Part shown: positions 13,821 to 15,651 of the stretch, one piece after another
Position numbering within the stretch: position 1 is the stretch's first letter
Layout of the letters: each line of letters opens with the position of its first letter
Source of the DNA: Candidatus Stahliibacteriota bacterium
GTDB lineage: Bacteria; Hydrothermota; UBA3073
Direction: 5' to 3'
Assembly: GCA_030627085.1 (NCBI GenBank)
Contig: DAOUSS010000017.1
Coordinates: forward strand, 1 to 15,651
Length of the DNA: 15,651 nt
The notes under the pieces: model-generated
The model's input: the letters and a program-made list of their open reading frames with translations, nothing else
Database searches by the model: none
Told to the model about the DNA's origin: nothing
Position numbers and translations under genes: made by a program

Positions 13821-14344
13821 TGGAGGGCTACGGAAACAATAAATTGAAGACACCTGTTCTGGTGTTAAATCAGAGCTACGAACCGCTTTCTATAACGAGG
13901 ATGAGGAGGGCGGTGATTCTTTTATGGCTTGGGAAGGCAGAACTTGTTGAAAGTTTTGAATGGCAGATTCATACTTCCACTATGGCGTTTGACAGTCCCA
14001 GCATTATCCGTCTTCAGAGTTATGTCCATCTCAGACGTCCTGCAATCCCCCTTACAAGAAAAAATATTATGAAGAGGGATGGATACAGCTGCCAATATTG
14101 TGGGATAAAGGGTGTGCCAATGACATGTGACCATGTAATTCCAAAGACCAGAGGAGGCGATGACTCCTGGGAGAATCTGGTATGTTCCTGTATGGAGTGC
14201 AACAACCGTAAGGGTAACCACACACCGGACGAGGCAGGTATAAAACTAATCAGAAAACCTAAACGCCCTCATTATTTCTTTATATTTCAAAGCTCTTTTA
14301 GGATACCGGATGAAAGGTGGAAGAATTACCTATTTTTAAATTAA
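13817..14344 (+). CDS. HNH endonuclease family protein
   Basis: 175 residues. The N-terminal part (about 12-50) has the conserved VLVLNQSYEPLSITRMRRAV(I) segment of a widespread, usually chromosomal HNH family. The HNH/zinc domain spans about 86-145: CQYC (Cys92, Cys95), CDHVIPKTRGG with Asp105 and His106, WENLV with Asn120, then CMECNNRKG with Cys125 and Cys128. The catalytic His and metal-binding residues are present, so it is probably an active nuclease, but the biological role of the family is unknown to me; no methylase or toxin-antitoxin partner is adjacent. The start overlaps the TPR gene stop (ATGA); a second ATG follows at once, and an AAAGG lies upstream. Functional coupling to the lipoproteins is not evident beyond co-transcription. 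Confidence 0.88.
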   Translation: MMEGYGNNKLKTPVLVLNQSYEPLSITRMRRAVILLWLGKAELVESFEWQIHTSTMAFDSPSIIRLQSYVHLRRPAIPLTRKNIMKRDGYSCQYCGIKGVPMTCDHVIPKTRGGDDSWENLVCSCMECNNRKGNHTPDEAGIKLIRKPKRPHYFFIFQSSFRIPDERWKNYLFLN

Positions 14345-14447
14345 AGCAAAATATATTTTTAATTGATAATTGAAAATTGACAATTTACTGTCTACTTCAT
14401 TCCACTAAAAAATTCTCTTTGACCAGATTTGTCGTAGTATATCAATT

Positions 14448-14933
14448 ATGCCGCAGATATTTATTGCAATAATCACCACCCTTTTGATAATTGCAGGGCT
14501 TGCTGGCACTGTCATCCCCTTTCTCCCCGGTGAACCTCTTATATTCCTTGGAAGTATTGTATACGGATTTGGTTTTGGGTTCGATAGAATTGGCAGGGGT
14601 ATATATGTTGCCCTTGCGATCTTCTCTGCTTTTTCCCTTGTGGTAAATTATATTGCTACATCCATAGGCGCGAAAAAATTTGGTGCATCCAAATTCGGTA
14701 TCCTGGGTGCCATCGTTGGAGCATTTTTGGGTTTTCTTATAGGGAATATTACAGGTCTCCTTATAGGTCCGTTTTTGGGAGCATTTATTGGTGAATTGCT
14801 GAGAGCAAGAAAGATAGAGAAAAGTGTAAAGGCAGGGTTTGGGGCCGTGGTTGGGTTCTTTGCGGGAGCTCTTACCAGAGTTCTTGTGTCACTTGTAATG
14901 ACAGGGCTTATAATTTACGGAATTCTTAAATGA
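14448..14933 (+). CDS. DUF456 family membrane protein
   Basis: 161 residues, almost entirely hydrophobic and glycine-rich, with four or five predicted membrane segments. The family signature is clear: VIPFLPGEPLIFLGS (22-36), the SIGAKKFGASKFGILGAIVG segment (72-91), the glycine-zipper-like GNITGLLIGPFLGAFIGEL (99-117), and KAGFGAVVGFFAG (128-140). DUF456 proteins have no established function; the glycine zippers suggest tight helix packing. The ATG at 14448 has no recognisable ribosome binding site, and I see no convincing promoter in the 100-base AT-rich gap before it. Confidence 0.85.
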   Translation: MPQIFIAIITTLLIIAGLAGTVIPFLPGEPLIFLGSIVYGFGFGFDRIGRGIYVALAIFSAFSLVVNYIATSIGAKKFGASKFGILGAIVGAFLGFLIGNITGLLIGPFLGAFIGELLRARKIEKSVKAGFGAVVGFFAGALTRVLVSLVMTGLIIYGILK

Positions 14934-14950
14934 CATAATTTAGATTATGC

Positions 14951-15060
14951 ATTAAACACTGAATAACACCGAAAAACACTGAAATAAATATATAAAAAAT
15001 ACAAAAAAACTCTTATAAATTCGGTGGCTTTAGTGTCCTTCGGTGTTGAATTAAACACTG
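14951..15060. repeat. Inverted repeat flanked by 11-base direct repeats
   Basis: AACACCGAAAAACACTGAA (14965-14983) and the reverse complement of 15029-15047 (AACACCGAAGGACACTAAA) agree at 16 of 19 positions. The exact direct repeat ATTAAACACTG occurs at 14951-14961 and 15050-15060, just outside the arms. This is the form expected of a small inserted element with target duplication, although ACACTG is itself a repeated word here. Confidence 0.55.
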
Positions 15061-15141
15061 TCTCAAAATCTGTATGGATAGACAAGGAGAAATGGTGAAA
15101 GTAGGAAGGGGAGAGAAATTTTGAAATTTCGTAAGTCAACA

Positions 15142-15165
15142 TGTAGGGCACGGTTTTAACCGTGC
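15142..15165 (+). repeat. TGTAGG-hairpin family element
   Basis: TGTAGG is followed by GCACGGTT (15148-15155) and AACCGTGC (15158-15165), a perfect eight-pair stem with a two-base loop. Same layout as the elements at 431-454 (-) and 10249-10313 (+). Confidence 0.65.
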
Positions 15166-15266
15166 AAAATTAAATTCGTTTCTGGCTGTGGTAGGCAGGT
15201 CAGGTTCTGATACGCTGATAACCTGTTACTCTGCAACAAACCTTAGGTGCTGTCGTTCATTAGTGC

Positions 15267-15651
15267 TCAAAGGATTTGTTTTAGTGACTCTGTCGCCTTT
15301 TCGAGATGTTTTTCCTTTATCACCACAGTTATGGAGTTTATAGAAGTGCTTATCAATTCCATGTTTATATCATTATCGCCAAGCATAGAGAATATCTTCC
15401 CTGCAATCCCGGGAATTTTGCCCAATCCATCGTAGTACAAGGAGAGCATTGCCACTTCTTTATCAAAGGAAATCCGGTAGGGATAGAGTTTCTTAAGTAT
15501 ATTGACCACGTTTTCGAGGTCATTCACCACCACAGCAAACGAAATATTCATAGTCCTGCCTTCACCGGGGGTATATGATATAAGTTCTATGTTAATATTG
15601 TGTTCTCCGAGTGTGTCAAACAATTTTCCTGCCTCACCTGGCTTATCCGGT
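15267..15651 (-). CDS. Aspartate kinase, C-terminal ACT domains (partial)
   Basis: The open frame enters from the right edge and ends at the stop at 15267-15269, so only about the last 127 residues are visible; the start lies outside the window. The visible part is two ACT domains. The first opens DKPGEAGKLFDTLGEHNINIELIS and the second GLGKIPGIAGKIFSMLGDNDINMELIST, the paired regulatory domains at the end of aspartate kinases, where end products such as lysine or threonine bind. Aspartate kinase makes aspartyl phosphate, the first step toward lysine, threonine and methionine. An internal TTG at 15621-15623 is not the start, since the homology continues upstream. A stand-alone ACT protein or a fusion enzyme cannot be excluded without the missing kinase domain. 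Confidence 0.78.
   Translation of the reverse strand, partial: PDKPGEAGKLFDTLGEHNINIELISYTPGEGRTMNISFAVVVNDLENVVNILKKLYPYRISFDKEVAMLSLYYDGLGKIPGIAGKIFSMLGDNDINMELISTSINSITVVIKEKHLEKATESLKQIL

Larger units (their letters stand above)
14934..15266. other. Gene-free spacer with inverted repeats
   Basis: No coding region. It contains an imperfect inverted repeat bounded by an 11-base direct repeat (14951-15060), a perfect TGTAGGGCA-type hairpin (15142-15165) and a GGTAGGCAGG half copy (15190-15199) of the palindrome at 486 and 10273. The two flanking genes are convergent; any terminator here is not of the plain hairpin-plus-T type. Confidence 0.65.

Noticed and set aside
13817..14344. HNH protein as part of a restriction or toxin system
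   Set aside because: There is no methylase, specificity or antitoxin gene nearby, and the sequence fits a widespread chromosomal HNH family.
15267..15623. Complete 118-residue ACT-domain protein starting at a TTG
   Set aside because: The reading frame and the ACT homology (DKPGEAGKL) continue upstream to the window edge, so this is the end of a larger gene.

Overview
The window looks like a chromosomal segment of an uncultured-type, Gram-negative bacterium. The evidence for an outer membrane is an LPS-heptose phosphatase (GmhB), a WbqC-like surface-glycan protein and two consecutive lipoproteins. Base composition leans moderately to A+T. The dense scatter of short palindromes and octamer repeats between genes reminds me of candidate phyla such as WOR-3, Omnitrophota or Cloacimonadota. 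That placement is only an impression; a phylogeny of PPDK, trigger factor or ClpP would decide it.

Layout. Bases 1-598 hold no credible gene, only inverted and tandem repeats. Then come tRNA-Val(CAC) (-) and a cold-shock protein (-), each with its own promoter and terminator. A promoter divergent from that of the cold-shock gene drives a + strand group: an Mth938-domain protein, a WbqC-family protein and GmhB. This group meets a convergent - strand operon at a shared hairpin near 2940-2980. That operon reads ybeY, then two tandem CNNM/CorC-type (DUF21-CBS) membrane proteins. A 590-base gene-free gap (5576-6164) carries an octamer tandem repeat. Beyond it lie ppdK (pyruvate phosphate dikinase), tig (trigger factor), clpP and tRNA-Ala(GGC). 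Next is a three-gene operon: a lipoprotein with two pseudopilin-like motifs, a TPR lipoprotein and an HNH nuclease. A DUF456 membrane protein follows, then a gene-free gap, then the 3' part of an aspartate kinase on the - strand running off the right edge.

Most of the genes are housekeeping: protein folding and turnover (tig-clpP), rRNA and ribosome quality control (ybeY), the pyruvate/PEP switch (ppdK), envelope sugars (gmhB, wbqC-like) and amino-acid synthesis (aspartate kinase). Six promoters read with unusual clarity: a TTGACA/T -35, a spacer of exactly 17, and a TATAAT-like -10.

The points I would follow up are these. ClpP has Asn where the catalytic Asp172 should be. YbeY has Asp in place of its third metal-binding His. 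One lipoprotein carries two internally duplicated pilin-like segments in an operon with a TPR lipoprotein. Octamer repeats with a 24-base higher-order period occur at several loci. Several families of small palindromic elements sit between the genes, and one appears to have supplied the C-terminus of trigger factor. I did not find a clear new defence or mobile system.
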